NCBI RefSeq assembly: GCF_003413745.1
Contig: NZ_QVID01000001.1
Span: 310,001 to 374,000, forward strand
Reading direction: 5' to 3'
Source: Marixanthomonas ophiurae
GTDB lineage: Bacteria; Bacteroidota; Bacteroidia; Flavobacteriales; Flavobacteriaceae
DNA: 64,000 nucleotides
The position numbers and the translations under genes are program-made. The notes under the pieces were generated by a model that worked only from the letters and a program-made list of their open reading frames with translations, ran no database searches and was not told the origin of the DNA. Below are positions 61,354-64,000 of the stretch, piece after piece (positions within the stretch are counted from its first letter, which is position 1; each line of letters opens with the position of its first letter).

Positions 61354-64000
61354 TTATATAGTTTTAATTTTTTCTATAATTTGTTGAGCTTCTATAGTAA
61401 GCTCACCGCTCTCGTATGTCTTTAGTAGTTGTCCGGGGAAATGTTTCTCATACCAAACTTGTTTTTGCTCCCACCTTTGTTTGTATTTCGGTTTATTGAG
61501 CATACCTACATGTTCCCAGTAATAAGTTTTGCCGTTTACGTTGATGGTGAAATCAGGTAAGTAAAATGTCTTATCAGGTGCATACAAAATAGTCTCATAG
61601 CTGAAGCTTTCGACTTCATTGCTCACAAGTAGATTAGTAATAATTACCTCAGACTTACTTCGTACCATATACTCACTCAATGTCTTATGAATCTTTCCTT
61701 CTTCATACCACCCTCCCATATTGGAGAATTCAAGTGGGAGAGGCTCAAAATTGAAGAGTGATGAGTTGATGAGTTTAAGTTTAGATCGTTCCGGCCTTCT
61801 GAGGCTTTGAAGGATACTTAAATCTTTCTCAACGAAGAGTCTAAGTTTCACTGAGGCTCGGGTAATACCTGTATAGATTAACTCGGTAGAAAGCAGAGCT
61901 TGCTTCGATTGTGGGATAACCAAATACAAGTATTTAAATTCACTTCCCTGAGCCTTGTGGACCGAAATAGCATATCCTAACTCGATGTTCTCTTCAACCT
62001 GCTTATCACCAGAGAACGAAATCGAGTAATTCTTTTGACGGTTGAACTTTACATTGAAGCGTTGAATATTGTTAATGTAATTGTAGCGTTTTCGATCACG
62101 AGCATCAATCCAAACTTGCCCCATTTCACCATTGTATATCGCTACTCGTTCATTTTGGTGTGAATCAAAATTATACCCAAAGTACGATTTTCTTCCGGCA
62201 CGATTAGTGAATTGAATTACCTTATCGAAGTAAGTAATACTTGCCAGACGTCCTTTCTTGACATTCTGTCCATTCAGGTTTTCTTGCAAGACTTCATTCA
62301 GTCTAGCTGTTCCGAATAGCTCACCACGGTATGGAGAAATTACCTGATAATCCATGATATTGTCTGAGCCGGACTCTTTCATATCTACTTGAATGGATTT
62401 AATCAGATGCTTTTCGAGTGTATCTTCATTTTCCCATATGTCAATTTTCACATCCTTATCTAATGTTCCTTCTTCATTCAATCGATTTAAAACATCTTCA
62501 ACATCAGACTTAACTTCAAAATGATTAAGATTATCCGGTTGAGTATATAGAGAAGCCAAATCAATGATACCAGTTCCTTTTCTATCGATACGATTCTCCA
62601 TTTGGCGCATGTTGTAGCCTAGTACACCGTGAGCTTCAGGTTCAGCAGACTTTACAAATTCAATAGTTTCTTTAAAGACCTTGCCTTTGCCGATGGGTGG
62701 TAGCTGGTTTGGATCACCTACAAAAATTAACCGTTTGACATAATCCCAATGAATAGCACGGAATAGAGTAGCCATGAGCTCAAGATCAATCATTGAGGTT
62801 TCATCAATAATGTATGTAGTCACCTGAGTTTCTCGCTTTCCACCATTTTTTTTCATCGTAAAGTTTGGATTTAACCATCCGCATTGAGCCAGAAATTGAT
62901 GAATGGTCATGGTGTTTACTATTGAACCTTTGGTAGACTCACGCATGCGATCCGATGCTTTGCCTGTTGGTGCTAGTAAAAGGCATTTTTCTGTATTATT
63001 CGAACTAAGTTGAATTGCCTTAAGAATAGCATTAATCACAGTAGTCTTTCCTGTACCAGCTGCACCTGACAAAATAGCTAATGGCTTTGTGAATATCTGC
63101 TGACACACCTGTACTTGGCCATCAACAGCCTTTTTATATTCTTCAGGAGATTTTAGGTATATGGAACAGCCTGGTTTTAAAATTTCGTTCTCCCACTTCT
63201 GTTTGCTAAATGGTCGTTTAATTTCCACATCGACACGACCAATAAGGTTCCTGAGATTTTTCTCGATAAACCTCTCTTGGTCATATACATCCTTGTGGTA
63301 GAAATAAGTGATACCCTCTGCTGTTCTGGTAATAATCTTATGATCAAAAAAACCCTGATCAAACTCAATATACCCCTTGTTAAAATCATTTTTCTTCCAT
63401 TCCGGATAGTTAGCGAGTTTTCGATTCACAGTATCGAGGATTGACTCTTGGTCGATGAAAGAATGAACACCCTCCTTCTTCAGAACATCAATTATAAGTC
63501 CCCGTAGCCTTCTTGGATCATCTTTTGGAATCAGGATATCAATTCCCAATTCCTGAGAAGGCAATACTGCGTGATCAATCTTTTCGAAGTTAATCACATC
63601 GGAACCATCATCACCAATAAATTCCTCCTGAAGCAGAAACACATTTTCAATGATTTCTTTTGGAGTTGCCAGCAATCCATTTTCTGTTCGATTATCATTA
63701 AGAATAAGTTTTATCTGATGGGGTTTGAGATCAATTCTGCTAAGAACATTTTCTATCAGTTGCCTTTTCTCAGAAGACTCGATTTTAATGATCCAGTTTC
63801 TCTGGTATTGCTTTAATATGGCATCCGTAACATTATCGGAAGGAAAGTCTTTAAGATTTTTGTCATTGAGATACTGAAAGATTGTCTTCTTTGCTTTAAT
63901 ATCTTTATTCTTTGAGACTGCTTTCTTATAAAAGTTCATCAATTCAGGCATTTCCATCACTTCCAAGACAGAGAACAAACCCGGAAATGCACCTCTGTAC
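61354..64000 (-). CDS. RecD-like SF1 helicase with C-terminal PD-(D/E)XK-like nuclease (5' end outside window)
   Basis: At least 882 residues; the frame stays open to the right edge, so the true start is unknown and the TTG/ATG codons near 63950-63978 are not reliable. The helicase has Walker A SGAAGTGKTTV, Walker B YIIDETSMID, motif III VGDPNQLPPIGKGK and motif VI-type GYAISVHKAQGSEF ... LIYTGITRASVKL. The C-terminal 170 residues show VRSKSEVIITNLL, SYETILY, FYLPDFTINVNGKTYYWEHV and a later KQVWYEKHFP. This fits a restriction-endonuclease-like fold with PD...WEH catalytic residues. The N-terminal 280 residues are unassigned. The combination suggests DNA processing by a mobile element or a defence function. 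Confidence 0.85.
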   Translation of the reverse strand, partial: YRGAFPGLFSVLEVMEMPELMNFYKKAVSKNKDIKAKKTIFQYLNDKNLKDFPSDNVTDAILKQYQRNWIIKIESSEKRQLIENVLSRIDLKPHQIKLILNDNRTENGLLATPKEIIENVFLLQEEFIGDDGSDVINFEKIDHAVLPSQELGIDILIPKDDPRRLRGLIIDVLKKEGVHSFIDQESILDTVNRKLANYPEWKKNDFNKGYIEFDQGFFDHKIITRTAEGITYFYHKDVYDQERFIEKNLRNLIGRVDVEIKRPFSKQKWENEILKPGCSIYLKSPEEYKKAVDGQVQVCQQIFTKPLAILSGAAGTGKTTVINAILKAIQLSSNNTEKCLLLAPTGKASDRMRESTKGSIVNTMTIHQFLAQCGWLNPNFTMKKNGGKRETQVTTYIIDETSMIDLELMATLFRAIHWDYVKRLIFVGDPNQLPPIGKGKVFKETIEFVKSAEPEAHGVLGYNMRQMENRIDRKGTGIIDLASLYTQPDNLNHFEVKSDVEDVLNRLNEEGTLDKDVKIDIWENEDTLEKHLIKSIQVDMKESGSDNIMDYQVISPYRGELFGTARLNEVLQENLNGQNVKKGRLASITYFDKVIQFTNRAGRKSYFGYNFDSHQNERVAIYNGEMGQVWIDARDRKRYNYINNIQRFNVKFNRQKNYSISFSGDKQVEENIELGYAISVHKAQGSEFKYLYLVIPQSKQALLSTELIYTGITRASVKLRLFVEKDLSILQSLRRPERSKLKLINSSLFNFEPLPLEFSNMGGWYEEGKIHKTLSEYMVRSKSEVIITNLLVSNEVESFSYETILYAPDKTFYLPDFTINVNGKTYYWEHVGMLNKPKYKQRWEQKQVWYEKHFPGQLLKTYESGELTIEAQQIIEKIKTI

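Overview
The window comes from a low-GC member of the Bacteroidota, almost certainly Flavobacteriaceae. The evidence is the promoter style (TAnnTTTG boxes, e.g. at 29457-29464), the general lack of Shine-Dalgarno sites, a class II HMG-CoA reductase next to a GYDIA-type GHMP kinase, paired POT peptide transporters behind a DPP-IV, and the gene order coaX - barrel protein - TPR protein - lptC - CNNM/CorC - ppiD. Genus cannot be decided from sequence alone. No integrase, transposase or CRISPR array is visible.

1-10.7 kb is a phenylacetate degradation operon, all on the minus strand. It reads paaE-A-B-C-D-G-H-I-J, an SDR, then paaZ, which runs off the left edge. PaaABC(E) epoxidises phenylacetyl-CoA, PaaG isomerises the epoxide to an oxepin, PaaZ opens and oxidises the ring, and PaaH and PaaJ carry out beta-oxidation steps. 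PaaI is a salvage thioesterase. No paaK, paaF or TetR-type regulator lies in the window, but a PaaR-like palindrome overlaps the promoter. Five related AT-rich inverted-repeat elements fill the non-overlapping gene gaps.

10.8-29.6 kb is ordinary chromosomal core: comEC, a periplasmic thioredoxin, a peptide-utilisation operon (DPP-IV and two POT carriers), mvaA with a GHMP kinase, ppiD, the envelope operon coaX to CNNM/CorC, and tRNA-Phe with a textbook promoter and terminator.

29.7-64 kb, beyond the tRNA, is accessory. First is a translationally coupled operon of a DnaQ/GIY-YIG nuclease, a Y-family polymerase and a DnaE-like polymerase with a degenerate PHP domain, which looks like a mutagenic repair cassette. 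Next is a 22-kb, eleven-gene minus-strand block (58380 to 36377) that is the most unusual part. It encodes an RHS/YD-repeat surface system cut into separate secreted proteins: an N-terminal piece, a linker piece, a 1981-residue YD-repeat piece, and two tandem RHS caps. Each cap has its own signal peptide and a different C-terminal domain, one LysM and one proline-rich with an OmpA-like end. A beta-barrel protein, a lipoprotein and a LytS/LytTR two-component system close the block. A perfect 12-bp direct repeat with 21-bp period, typical geometry for LytTR regulators, lies upstream of the first gene. The block is flanked by two decayed halves of a universal-stress-protein gene that share about 95 bp as a direct repeat, so it may have been inserted there.

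The last 5 kb carries a candidate small RNA, a small hypothetical gene, a protein resembling a family-A polymerase palm, and a RecD-like helicase with a C-terminal PD-(D/E)XK-like nuclease that runs off the right edge.
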